Positions 27,265-36,121 of a DNA stretch of 64,000 nucleotides are shown piece after piece (positions within the stretch are counted from its first letter, which is position 1; each line of letters opens with the position of its first letter). The notes under the pieces are model-generated. The model was not told the origin of the DNA. It was given only the letters and a program-made list of their open reading frames with translations, and did not search any database. A program made the position numbers and the translations under genes. Source of the stretch: an uncultured Lachnospiraceae bacterium (GTDB taxonomy: Bacteria; Bacillota; Clostridia; Lachnospirales; Lachnospiraceae); NCBI GenBank assembly GCA_958402795.1, contig CATXUX010000010.1, positions 37,413-101,412 on the forward strand, in the 5' to 3' direction.

Positions 27265-28304
27265 CTATTCATCTGCCGCTTCTGCAGCATGTTTCTGTTC
27301 CAGTAATTTTGCGTTTTCCTCCACACGTTTCTTGCTCAGTGGATAGATCGTCATCAGAACGATCACCATAAGTACATAGATTACAAACGGGAACAGGGTC
27401 GTGATCGAGAAGATCCCATAGATTCCTCCGTCTGCTCTCGTCCCGGTACGGATTTCTGTATCGTCTACGATATCACCGACCAGAGACCACTGAACCTGTC
27501 CCCAGATTCCCAGTCCGGCAGTCACAAGGCCGTAGAACACAAGCCATACCACTGCACTGTGCGTGTGTGTAAAATAGCAGATGAGCAGCATAACCGCGGA
27601 AAAACCGATGCCGAGAGACGCGGCTTCTCTTTTTCCGAATTTTTTTACAAGCGGAACGACAGTCAGTGTCATAAGAAGCGTAATGACCGTTTCAATCACG
27701 CCGCTTGCAGACTGTGCAGCTACATTCTGCAGATAATTCGGATACAGATAAGCACTCATACCATGCAGTCCCTGGTTTCCAATCTCATACAAGATTACTA
27801 CGATGGCAACACCGATCGTTGCACGGTTGCCCAGTGTATTTTTCAATGCTTTTCCGAATCCGCGCAGTCCATCGTCGGCTGTAGACGGGATTTTCACTCT
27901 TTCGGTTGTCAGGAAATAGCAAACCATATACAGTGCAAATGCAAGGATTGACAGCACTGCCGCCGCAACAGCCGTCTTTGTCCCTGACAACTGCAGGTTG
28001 CCGTCCTGATCCGTATAGTATACGATCAGCGGAAGAAATACGTTGATGCATGTCATCGCAAGCGTACCGCCGTCGTTTTGGAACGGTCGCAGATCTGCCC
28101 CATGGCAATATCGCTGACTGCATCGACGATCTGCGCCAGCATCATCATAATACCGATCACCGCGGCAGAAACTCCCATAATATCTGTATAGAACTTCATA
28201 AGAAATCCCGAGCAGAATGTAAATGTCAGGTCACAAGCAATATTTCCACTTAAATATCCTACATTATCCCTCCAGCCAAAAGGCCTTGTCTTTTGATTGT
28301 TCAT
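27265..28304 (-). pseudogene. GPH-type MFS transporter with internal deletion and frameshift
   Basis: The first 77 or so residues (from 28304, GGAGG before ATG) read like a glycoside-pentoside-hexuronide:cation symporter, up to MGQICDRSKTT. The frame then breaks, and the second frame resumes at GGTLAMTCINVFLPLIVYY and runs to the end (27265) with about six helices. Compared with the family (about 450 residues), roughly 100 residues (helices 3-5) are missing. The break is at about 28070-28090. It should not form a working transporter. Its place before the SDR and hydrolase genes indicates that it once imported their substrate. Confidence 0.78.
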
Positions 28305-28336
28305 TTTTTCCTCCTCATCCGTTCAGGTAAATTCCT

Positions 28337-28831
28337 TTAGTCAGCATCGATCGGCTGATCATGATACTCTGCATACAGTTCCGGCAGAAATGTATAAAGA
28401 TGCTCCCATTCCACTAACGTGTGGATCACCACCGTTTTCAAATATTCTTCCGTACAGTACGTTCTTTCATCGCGCACAAGTTTTCCGTTGACCGGCCTCC
28501 AGCCGATCCATTCGCGGCTTCTTGTCTCAACGCCGCCCAGCGGGCATGGTCTTGAATACGAAAGACACAGGTGTGTCCCCGGCGTATCAAACGTCTCATA
28601 ACTTCCTTTTCCGTTTGTCTGGCATCCCGCCTCCTGAAGTTCCTTCAGTCTTTCCTCTGTCAGGCCAAAATCCTTTAAGTCAAACTGGTGGCGGATCGTA
28701 TCATACATCCGCTCGCCCTGCCCGAGGTCGAGACTTTCTGTCGTGTGGATCCCGTCCGAACCGTCCTGCCAGTTCTCATAATAGTGGTCATAATGATCGG
28801 CGTAGTTCCAGATTTTGTAGCGGAGATCCCC
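28337..28831 (-). pseudogene. 3' fragment of a second PhlG-like hydrolase
   Basis: The C-terminal 164 codons match the intact neighbour closely in pattern: GDLRYKIWNYADHYDHYYEN, LSYSRPCPLGG and the zinc motif HTLVEWEHL. Similarity stops exactly at the Gly near 28831; about 120 N-terminal residues are missing. The open frame continues to 29122 only by reading antisense through a LysR gene fragment. It lacks a promoter and start. Confidence 0.82.
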
Positions 28832-29173
28832 CTCTCTATGCTGGAGGGCCGCAGACTGATCGCGCACAGCCGCTCCAACGGAGCATACCATCTGGATACC
28901 CTGAATTTTCAGGCAGCCTGCAGAAAAGAAGGATTTGAGCCTGATTTTTCTTCTTCGGTCTCTTATACTTCCTCCATCATGAAGCTGATCAAAAACGGAC
29001 AGGGCATTGCAGCGCTCTACTGCGGTCAGATACCGGAAGACCAGCTTGATCCCGACGTGTCCGCAGTACCCCTTGTACCAACGATCGAATCTACCGTATA
29101 CCTGCTCTATAACCGGAAACATAAGCGGACCGCCGCGAGAAAAGAATTTATGAATTATCTCATCAGCCAGTAA
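28832..29173 (+). pseudogene. 3' fragment of a LysR-family regulator
   Basis: From 28829 on, the plus strand encodes about 114 residues of a LysR effector-binding domain: LSMLEGRRLIAHSRSNG, SVSYTSSIMKLIKNGQGIAAL and the C-terminal RKHKRTAARKEFMNYL. The DNA-binding half is gone. The fragment abuts the hydrolase fragment head to head, as expected if a deletion removed the shared promoter region and both 5' ends. Confidence 0.8.
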
Positions 29174-29199
29174 TACATATGCAGGATACTATCAAAACC

Positions 29200-29241
29200 C
29201 CCTTTTTCTGCTTATTTTCTTATCAGCAGAAAAAGAGGGTT
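29200..29241. terminator. Hairpin after the LysR fragment
   Basis: CCCTTTTTCTGCT and AGCAGAAAAAGAGGG pair over about 13 bp and are followed by TTCTGTAAATGTT. It also separates the minus-strand gene at 29273. Confidence 0.7.
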
Positions 29242-29272
29242 CTGTAAATGTTCATTTCTTTCCGTAGTTTTT

Positions 29273-29641
29273 CTATTTTAGTCCCTTGACAAACGGGATC
29301 AGACACAGCAGGACAACAATCCCTGCGATTCCTACAAGAATCCCTACAATCATATTGCTCCATACCATAGTAAGGCACATACCCACTCCCAACAGCAGCG
29401 CTCCTGCGATTCCGATCAGGGATGCCCCTATCGTTTTTCCGGATACCCGAACCGGTGCTTTATGCTCCATTTTTCTCCAGACAAGAACCATGATCAGCAA
29501 TACGACCGCGCCGATCGTCCCCATAATAACCCCCGGCTTGAATGCGTTCCACTCCGGGATCAGCGCCATACACATTCCCAGCGCAAATAAAATGCCTCCG
29601 ATCGTTCCTAAAATCATCGCTACAAATGTACTCTTTTTCAT
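29273..29641 (-). CDS. Small membrane protein with internal duplication
   Basis: 122 residues with four hydrophobic helices. The two halves are alike: TIGGILFALGMCMAL near the start and GIAGALLLGVGMCLTM in the second half, each followed by another helix. Its start overlaps the stop of the upstream gene in ATGA, so translation is probably coupled. No family or function recognised. Confidence 0.75.
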   Translation of the reverse strand: MKKSTFVAMILGTIGGILFALGMCMALIPEWNAFKPGVIMGTIGAVVLLIMVLVWRKMEHKAPVRVSGKTIGASLIGIAGALLLGVGMCLTMVWSNMIVGILVGIAGIVVLLCLIPFVKGLK

Positions 29642-29952
29642 GATTTCACGCCTCCTGTTTTTCCCGCACGTTTTTCTTCCTGCATTCTGGCATGTTCCTC
29701 CCTTTGTGCCGCCGCAGCCTCTTCCCGCATTCTCTGCTCTTCGGACAGTCTGATTCTTGCCTCTTCTACCGTTTCACCTTCTTTGGTCAAAAACTGATCC
29801 ACAAATTTATCTGCAATTTTATTGAATCCGCCGACTGCGCCCTCCTCAATTTTTTTGTAGCCGCCTACAACTCCTTCTTCAATCTTTTTGTAGCCGCCCA
29901 CTACTTCTTCTGCGATTTTCTCATTTGCTTTCACCAGCTTTGATTTCGCCAT
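29638..29952 (-). CDS. Amphipathic 11-residue repeat protein
   Basis: 104 residues starting MAKSKLVKANEKIAEE. Three near-identical 11-residue units follow (VVGGYKKIEEG, VVGGYKKIEEG, AVGGFNKIADK), then KFVDQFLTKEGE and a charged coiled-coil-like tail rich in Glu, Arg and Ala. The 11-residue period is typical of amphipathic, membrane-surface helices. It is paired with the four-helix membrane protein, so it may sit on the membrane with it. Function unknown. The open frame extends further upstream, but only this ATG has a GGGAG site (10 nt away). Confidence 0.75.
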   Translation of the reverse strand: MAKSKLVKANEKIAEEVVGGYKKIEEGVVGGYKKIEEGAVGGFNKIADKFVDQFLTKEGETVEEARIRLSEEQRMREEAAAAQREEHARMQEEKRAGKTGGVKS

Positions 29953-30058
29953 CTCATGATTCTCCCTTCCGTTTGTTTTATTGTTTACGTGTGTAATATA
30001 ACACCGGATTGTTTGGGGAACGTTTTCGTTTTGTTTCTGAAATATTAATTCAAAAAAA

Positions 30059-30181
30059 GAATGTGCTTCGCACATTCTCGCGCCGAAGCGCGGTTGCGTC
30101 AGCAACCATTTTCCACTTGCGCGTAGTGCGCATCCACCGGAGGGTTTTATGATATAGGAAACACAGTTTCCTGTATCATAA
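30059..30181 (-). repeat. Element of five consecutive stem-loops
   Basis: Stem-loops at 30059-30077 (GAATGTGC/GCACATTC), 30079-30092 (CGCG/CGCG), 30092-30107 (GGTTGC/GCAACC), 30118-30132 (TGCGC/GCGCA) and 30147-30181 (16-bp stem with TTATGATA and TATCATAA ends). The last one can act as terminator for the gene at 30246. The dense, orderly array suggests a dispersed structured repeat of the kind seen in Lachnospiraceae intergenic regions. Confidence 0.6.
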
Positions 30182-30245
30182 AAAAGACGTATGAAACAGT
30201 CCGTCTCACACGCCTGGATTTTTATCTTCATATTCAGTTTTACTT

Positions 30246-31949
30246 TCAACTGCTATACGATTCTCCGCCGATTAAAATTTTCTTTCCCTGAAAGGCAAAA
30301 CCATATCTGCGAATCTTCTCCGCCGGAATTCCTCTTGCAATCAATGCTTCGGCATATCTCTTTTCCTCGATCTGCCGCAATGCTGACTGAACCGTCGCCG
30401 CTAGATCTGCCTCCTCGTCTGCATCGCGCACCTTAAATTCCAAAATGATCGCATCATCTGACGGTTTTTTTGGTTCCAGCATCACATCATATCTCCCAAA
30501 GCCACTTTCCCGATTCGAAGTGATCACATAACTTTCCTCTAAATCCACCAAAAGGCCCAACACAAAACCGTGATAAAATCTTTCTGGTTCGCTTTCTGCA
30601 GAAGGTCTGTTTCCAGTATCAAAAAAGCTGAAAGTCGCCATCGCCACCCGATTCATATACACATTCATTGCCTTTAAATCATTCTGCAGCATCGCCTTAA
30701 CGAAATCATTATACCCGCTGTCATAATCCGCAAACCATTCATGTATCATATTACAAAACATACTGCGCACTTCTTTGTTCGTCAGTTCCAGATAGTAATA
30801 TACCTTGCCCGTCGATTCAATCTGTTCTGTCCGCACCGCCTTCAGATATCCGCTTGCCAGAAGCAGACTCCAGACAGCGCTTTCTTTTGCACGAAGCTGA
30901 TTATATACGATCTGCTCATCAATCACTTTCTTCAGGCAGCCGCCCTTCAGCAAAAGTTCAAAATCTTGTTTGATATTTTTGCTGCCTTCCCGGATCAGCT
31001 TTCCGACCAGACTGTTCGAACTGGTATTTGCCCAATAAGCTCCCAGTCTGCGTTTATCCAGGTAGTTAATAATAGACCATGGATTATAAATATCTGCTGT
31101 GTCGCCAAACACAAATCCATCGTACCATGCTTTTACTTCTGCCTTCTTATCAGATAGTCCGTATTCTTCCAACGAGGAAAATACTTCCTTCTCCGTAAAT
31201 CCAAAACAATCCGTATATTTTTCGGATATTGTTGTTACTACCTCCAGATTATTTAAATCTGAAAAAATGGACTCTTTACTGATTCTGGTGATTCCCGTCA
31301 TAATCGCACGTTCCAAATAGGGATTTCCCTTAAATGTTGCATTAAATAAATTCCGTATAAAAGAAGTTAACTCACTCCAGAACCCGTTCACGTATGCCTC
31401 CTGCATTGGAGTATCATACTCGTCCAGCAGAATCAGTACGTTTTTCCCATAATATCGATACAAGTAATTTGATAGCTGCTGTAACGATAAAGACGCCGCG
31501 TAGTCTTCCATATCCGGTGACACCCGAAGAAATTCCTCTTTCTCACTTTCACTCAGCAGATCCCCCTGCAAAAGGAAACTATATTTGCGATACAAAAGCT
31601 GAATCGTCTTACACATCTTTTTCTTTGTCTCTGAAAAAGATGTTTCTTTTACATTCGCAAAGCTCAGAAAAATAACCGGATATGTCCCCTGCAGCCTGCG
31701 ATACTCCTCTTTTTGCCAAATATACAATCCTTCAAACAAATCTCCGCGATCCTGATAATCGACAGAGAAAAACCGTTCCAGCATACTCATCGTCAGTGTT
31801 TTTCCAAAACGTCTCGGACGGGTGATCAACGTTACATCATCCTGTGATTCCCACCATTCCTGTATAAACTTTGTTTTATCTACATAAAAGACATTTCGTT
31901 CGCGTACTTTTTCAAAATCCTGTAATCCGATTCCTACTGTTCTTGCCAT
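30246..31949 (-). CDS. AAA-ATPase-like protein with PD-(D/E)XK nuclease domain
   Basis: 567 residues from the ATG at 31949 (GGCGGTG upstream). The N-terminal AAA-ATPase_like domain opens with GIGLQDFEKVRERNVFYVDKT and has RPRRFGKTLTMSML as Walker A and VLILLDEYDTPM as Walker B. The C-terminal DUF1703 part has nuclease-like GFGRYDVMLEP...AIILEFKV. The family is expanded in gut Bacteroidetes and Clostridia. Its role is unknown; defence or mobile-element functions have been suggested. It stands alone. Confidence 0.87.
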   Translation of the reverse strand: MARTVGIGLQDFEKVRERNVFYVDKTKFIQEWWESQDDVTLITRPRRFGKTLTMSMLERFFSVDYQDRGDLFEGLYIWQKEEYRRLQGTYPVIFLSFANVKETSFSETKKKMCKTIQLLYRKYSFLLQGDLLSESEKEEFLRVSPDMEDYAASLSLQQLSNYLYRYYGKNVLILLDEYDTPMQEAYVNGFWSELTSFIRNLFNATFKGNPYLERAIMTGITRISKESIFSDLNNLEVVTTISEKYTDCFGFTEKEVFSSLEEYGLSDKKAEVKAWYDGFVFGDTADIYNPWSIINYLDKRRLGAYWANTSSNSLVGKLIREGSKNIKQDFELLLKGGCLKKVIDEQIVYNQLRAKESAVWSLLLASGYLKAVRTEQIESTGKVYYYLELTNKEVRSMFCNMIHEWFADYDSGYNDFVKAMLQNDLKAMNVYMNRVAMATFSFFDTGNRPSAESEPERFYHGFVLGLLVDLEESYVITSNRESGFGRYDVMLEPKKPSDDAIILEFKVRDADEEADLAATVQSALRQIEEKRYAEALIARGIPAEKIRRYGFAFQGKKILIGGESYSS

Positions 31950-32062
31950 ATGATCACCGCCTTGTATATGATATCTACTATTGTAAATCATGTCTCCGGC
32001 ATCTGCAATGAATTTTTCGCTTTGCAAAATCTATTGCAGGAAGGAATCCACTGCTGCAGTCG

Positions 32063-33052
32063 TTACTGATACTGCCTCGCCAGTCTGTCAGCCTCGCTCT
32101 TCATTTTCTCCGCCACCTCATCAGGCGCAAGGATCTTCACACCGTCTCCCAGTGAAAAAATCCAGCCAAGGAACTGCATGCTGACATGCACGCGAACCTT
32201 TACCGTAAAATATTTCTCATCTTCCGGTATCAGCATCACATCTTTCCCAAAACGGTCAATGATCACTCCTGCAAGGTTATTTGCCACCCGCAGTTTCACA
32301 TCCTGTTCTTTTCCGCCGTACATCCCGAAACTTTTCTTTGTGTAGTCTGCCATATCCAGCTTCCTGAAATGCTCTTTCCCTTCCCGTTCTTCCTCAGACA
32401 TCTGGATATGGAGCATTTTATCCACACGGTAATGTTTGATCTGCCCGGCGTCTGAATCATATCCGACCAGATAATAATTTTCATTGTCCCAGGAAAGTCC
32501 CCACGGACTAATATGATACCATGCCCCCTGATGGCGCAATTCCATTTCTTTCTTTACATTCCACTGAAAATACTGAAACCGGATTTTTTTATTTTCTGAA
32601 ATTGCATTATGGATCGCGTCTACCGTATAGTAGATACTCTCATTCATCGTCTTGATCCTTCCCGAAACATATACCTGTCGCTGCAGTTTCATCGACTCAT
32701 ATTTACTGACCAGTTGTTCCAGCTTCCGGATCAGCGCATTGGTTTTCCGCTCCGTGATAAACTTCGAAGACTGGATCGCATCTACAAGAAGTTTCAACTC
32801 CGGAAGTTCAAAAGGCCGTCCCACAACATGATAATGATACCGGTTTCCGACAGGCTCGCCCTCTACTTCGATTCCCATGATCTCAAGATCACGCAAATCA
32901 TTGTAGATACTCCTGCGGTCCGCGGTAATCTCATATTCCCCCAGTGCATCTATAATCTTCGGCATCGTAATATAATGCTCATCGTCCGTCCTTTCCAACA
33001 TAATCTGCGCGAGACGGTACAATTTAAATTTCTGGTTTGTTCCCTTCGGCAT
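32063..33052 (-). CDS. WYL-domain transcriptional regulator
   Basis: 329 residues: an N-terminal winged helix (YRLAQIMLERTDDEHYITMPKIIDALG; RRSIYNDLRDLE), a WYL domain (YHISPWGLSWDNENYYLVGYD) and a C-terminal WCX extension (VRVHVSMQFLGWIFSLGDGVKIL). WYL proteins sense ligands such as nucleic acids or nucleotides. The ATG at 33052 follows AGGAGG. No clear target gene is adjacent. Confidence 0.9.
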   Translation of the reverse strand: MPKGTNQKFKLYRLAQIMLERTDDEHYITMPKIIDALGEYEITADRRSIYNDLRDLEIMGIEVEGEPVGNRYHYHVVGRPFELPELKLLVDAIQSSKFITERKTNALIRKLEQLVSKYESMKLQRQVYVSGRIKTMNESIYYTVDAIHNAISENKKIRFQYFQWNVKKEMELRHQGAWYHISPWGLSWDNENYYLVGYDSDAGQIKHYRVDKMLHIQMSEEEREGKEHFRKLDMADYTKKSFGMYGGKEQDVKLRVANNLAGVIIDRFGKDVMLIPEDEKYFTVKVRVHVSMQFLGWIFSLGDGVKILAPDEVAEKMKSEADRLARQYQ

Positions 33053-33182
33053 GACATCTTTCCTCCTGATCAACATAATAGCCTCATGTTTAATATATCA
33101 TAGATGAGAAAAATATTGTACAGCAAACACTCATTATAAAAAACAAACCCGTACAATAATGGCAATTTGTAGCAAAAAACAA

Positions 33183-33209
33183 GTTCGGAAAGAATCGTTC
33201 TCTCCGAAC
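33183..33209 (-). terminator. Terminator after the 33-residue gene
   Basis: GTTCGGA and TCCGAAC with an inner AGAA/TTCT pair form a stem; GTTTTTTGC follows on the minus strand. Confidence 0.75.
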
Positions 33210-33225
33210 CTCTGATCACAATATT

Positions 33226-33327
33226 TTAATCCTCCAGCCACTCCAGATAGTCTGCTTCACTGGCAAAGAGCCGATACACGCCGTCTACATATCCCATATA
33301 ACCACTTTCCGTATTGTATCCTTTCAT
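33226..33327 (-). CDS. 33-residue conserved-looking small protein
   Basis: The gene encodes MKGYNTESGYMGYVDGVYRL followed by FASEADYLEWLED. GAGGTG lies 9 nt before the ATG and a terminator follows the stop, so it is an independent small gene. Proteins of this type (GYMG.VDG.Y.LFA.E.DY) occur in related Clostridia as far as I recall; the function is unknown. Confidence 0.7.
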   Translation of the reverse strand: MKGYNTESGYMGYVDGVYRLFASEADYLEWLED

Positions 33328-33404
33328 AATTCTTCACCTCTTTATTTTTCTGATGAAGATATCATAAAGGATTAGCTGTACAATACAAATACCACCTTAC
33401 GTGT

Positions 33405-33812
33405 CTACATATACTTCTTTTCTTTTACTTTCAGTCTTGCCATGGCTCTTGTCATAGCCAGTTTCCCTCGGTAATATTCTTTTCGGCTGTTCTGGACCGC
33501 CAGCCGTTCCTCAGCGCGCTGTTTTGCCGCCCTTGCCCGGTTCTCATCCACATCCTCCGGCCGTTCCGCACTGTCCACAACCAACGTCACACAGTTGTTT
33601 CCGCTTCTGGCATAACCCTGGCCGACAACCACTGTCTGCCAGCCGTTTTCATTCTGAAAGCGCATTTCCCCGATGCATATGCCGACCACCATAGATTCAT
33701 GGTTTGCCTGTATGCCGTATGCCCCGTCATCTGTAGGAAGGATCAGGCTTTCACACGGGCCGTCATAAAAGCAGCCGCTGCTGGAGGTGATCTTTAACTG
33801 AAATGTATTCAT
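33405..33812 (-). CDS. atpC: F-type ATP synthase subunit epsilon
   Basis: 135 residues: an N-terminal beta sandwich (TFQLKITSSSGCFYDGPCESLILPTDDGAYG) and a two-helix C-terminal domain (ENRARAAKQRAEERL). Last gene of the atp operon. It links gamma to the c-ring and can inhibit ATP hydrolysis. Confidence 0.92.
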   Translation of the reverse strand: MNTFQLKITSSSGCFYDGPCESLILPTDDGAYGIQANHESMVVGICIGEMRFQNENGWQTVVVGQGYARSGNNCVTLVVDSAERPEDVDENRARAAKQRAEERLAVQNSRKEYYRGKLAMTRAMARLKVKEKKYM

Positions 33813-33824
33813 GCCTGCCTCCTG

Positions 33825-35225
33825 TTACGCTGTTTTGCGGCTCATTTCATCCGCCTTTTTCTTCACATCGTCGATCGTTCCCACGTTAAAGAAAGCGGCC
33901 TCCGGATAATCGTCCATTTCACCGGATACAATAGCCTGAAAACTCCGGATTGTTTCTTCCAGCGGGACATAAACGCCTTTCACCCCTGTGAAATTCTCCG
34001 CCACAGAGAACGGCTGCGAAAGGAATTTCTGTATTTTTCTCGCCCGGTAAACGGCTGTTTTATCCTCTTCATCCAGTTCATCCATTCCGAGGATGGAAAT
34101 AATGTCCTGCAGTTCCTGATACTTCTGTAAAAGCTGCTGTACCTTCATGGCAGTATCATAATGTTCCTGTCCCACGATTTCTGCTTCCAGAATACGGGAA
34201 GAGGATTCCAGCGGATCCACGGCAGGATAGATGCCCTGTTCCACGATCTTTCTGGAAAGCACCGTTGTCGCGTCCAGATGGGCGAAAGTAGTTGCCGGAG
34301 CCGGATCCGTCAGGTCATCCGCCGGAACATACACTGCCTGTACCGAAGTAATGGAACCGTCGGTCGTCGAAGTAATCCGTTCCTGAAGCTCGCCCAGTTC
34401 ATTCGCCAGGGTAGGCTGGTATCCCACCGCGGAAGGCATACGCCCCAGAAGTGCCGACACTTCTGATCCTGCCTGCACAAACCGGTAAATATTATCAATA
34501 AACAATAGGACATCCTGCTGCTTTTTGTCCCGGAAATATTCCGCCATCGTAAGCCCGGTCTGGGCCACACGCATTCTGGCTCCCGGCACTTCATTCATCT
34601 GTCCGAAGACCAGCGCCGTTTTATCAAGCACGCCAGAGTCCTTCATTTCCAGATACAGGTCATTTCCCTCACGGGAACGCTCGCCCACACCGGTAAAAAT
34701 CGAATACCCGCCATGCTCAGTCGCCACATTGTGGATCAGCTCCTGGATCAGAACCGTCTTTCCTACGCCCGCGCCGCCGAACAGGCCGATCTTTCCGCCT
34801 TTTGCATAAGGCGCCAGAAGGTCGATAACCTTGATGCCTGTTTCCAGGATCTCTACAGCCGGACTCTGCTTTTCAAATGCCGGTGCCTTCCGGTGGATGC
34901 ACCAGGTTTCTTCTCCTTTCGGTGTCTCCTTCTCGTCAATCGCTTCTCCCAGCACATTAAACATTCTTCCCAGCGTATCTTCTCCCACCGGGACACTGAT
35001 GCCGCTTCCTGTCGCGGACACAGGCATTCCTTTTGACAGTCCCTCGCTGGCATCCAGCATGATGCACCGGACTTCGCCGCTTCCAAGCTGCTGCGCCACT
35101 TCCATCGTCCGCTTCTGTCCTTCTGCTTCTACCGTAAGTGCTTCCTTTATTTTCGGAACCTTCGCATCCGCAAAACGGACGTCCACGACAGGTCCCATGA
35201 TCCGAATGATTTTCCCTGCTTTCAT
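33825..35225 (-). CDS. atpD: F-type ATP synthase subunit beta
   Basis: 466 residues with the catalytic P-loop GGAGVGKTVLIQELIHN, VFGQMNEVPGARMRV and DDLTDPAPATTFAHLDATTVLSR split by the usual spacing. The start overlaps the atpG stop (ATGA). Full length and apparently catalytic. Confidence 0.97.
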   Translation of the reverse strand: MKAGKIIRIMGPVVDVRFADAKVPKIKEALTVEAEGQKRTMEVAQQLGSGEVRCIMLDASEGLSKGMPVSATGSGISVPVGEDTLGRMFNVLGEAIDEKETPKGEETWCIHRKAPAFEKQSPAVEILETGIKVIDLLAPYAKGGKIGLFGGAGVGKTVLIQELIHNVATEHGGYSIFTGVGERSREGNDLYLEMKDSGVLDKTALVFGQMNEVPGARMRVAQTGLTMAEYFRDKKQQDVLLFIDNIYRFVQAGSEVSALLGRMPSAVGYQPTLANELGELQERITSTTDGSITSVQAVYVPADDLTDPAPATTFAHLDATTVLSRKIVEQGIYPAVDPLESSSRILEAEIVGQEHYDTAMKVQQLLQKYQELQDIISILGMDELDEEDKTAVYRARKIQKFLSQPFSVAENFTGVKGVYVPLEETIRSFQAIVSGEMDDYPEAAFFNVGTIDDVKKKADEMSRKTA

Positions 35226-36121
35226 CTTATTCCCTCCTGACTTTTCTTCTGCCTCTGGGCTTTTGCCCCCGCACAGATCTCTGTAATCTCCTGCGTGATG
35301 CTGTACTGCCTTGTGCGGTTATACTCCAGTTCCAGATCAGCGATCATCTCTTTTGCGCTTTTGGAAGCGCTGCTCATTGCAGTCATACGGTCATTTAATT
35401 CCGCACACCAGCTTTCTGTCATGGCGCTGAAAATAATTCCATGCATGGTAATGGGCGCGATCTGATTAAAGACAGACTTTGCATCCGGGAAAAAAGATTC
35501 CGTACTGCCCCCTTCATTCCCACACTCCCTGAACTGTTCTCTGGATAAGGGTAAAAGCTGCATCATCACAGCCTCCGACTGCAGTGCATCTTTCATTTGG
35601 GTGTACAGAATAAACACCTGGTCGATCTTTTTTTCGTGATACTGCTCCAGGATCTCCGCTGTAATGTTTCTTGCCCGCTGCAGGGATGGGTTCTGGGAAG
35701 AATAAAGAAAATCCTTCTCCATATTCGCATTCTTTTCTTCAAAGTAATGTTTCCCAATCTGCCCGATCACAAACAGCTTTGCATCCGGATATTGTTCCAT
35801 TTCCTGCTCGGCCAGTTTGATCACATTCAGGTTGTAGGCACCTGCCAGTCCTTTATCTGCCGTGATCACAATATAGGCTCTGTGTTTTTTCCGTTTTTCC
35901 TCCTGCGAAGCAGAATTCAGATAGACATGTTCCATTTGCGGCATATGGTTCAGAATATCTCCTATGGTATTTCGGATTGTCTGAAAATAATCTTCCACCA
36001 TCTGCTGGTTTTTTCTGGCTTTTCGGAGTTTTGATGATGAGATCAGGTACATGGCGTTTGTAATCTTCAGCGTGTCCTTGATTCCGTTCATACGCTCCTG
36101 GATTTCTTTACTGCCTGCCAT
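35222..36121 (-). CDS. atpG: F-type ATP synthase subunit gamma
   Basis: 299 residues. The N-terminal helix (IQERMNGIKDTLKITNAMYLI) and C-terminal helix (TAMSSASKSAKEMIADLELEYNR in two parts) of the rotor are clear. It overlaps atpA by 14 nt and atpD by 4 nt. Confidence 0.95.
   Translation of the reverse strand: MAGSKEIQERMNGIKDTLKITNAMYLISSSKLRKARKNQQMVEDYFQTIRNTIGDILNHMPQMEHVYLNSASQEEKRKKHRAYIVITADKGLAGAYNLNVIKLAEQEMEQYPDAKLFVIGQIGKHYFEEKNANMEKDFLYSSQNPSLQRARNITAEILEQYHEKKIDQVFILYTQMKDALQSEAVMMQLLPLSREQFRECGNEGGSTESFFPDAKSVFNQIAPITMHGIIFSAMTESWCAELNDRMTAMSSASKSAKEMIADLELEYNRTRQYSITQEITEICAGAKAQRQKKSQEGIR

Noticed and set aside
26318..27346. A 342-codon plus-strand frame
   Set aside because: It runs antisense to the SDR gene and lacks any recognisable domain or ribosome site.
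28337..29122. A continuous 261-codon frame that looks like a whole hydrolase
   Set aside because: Its first 97 codons read antisense through the LysR fragment; only the part up to 28831 is hydrolase.
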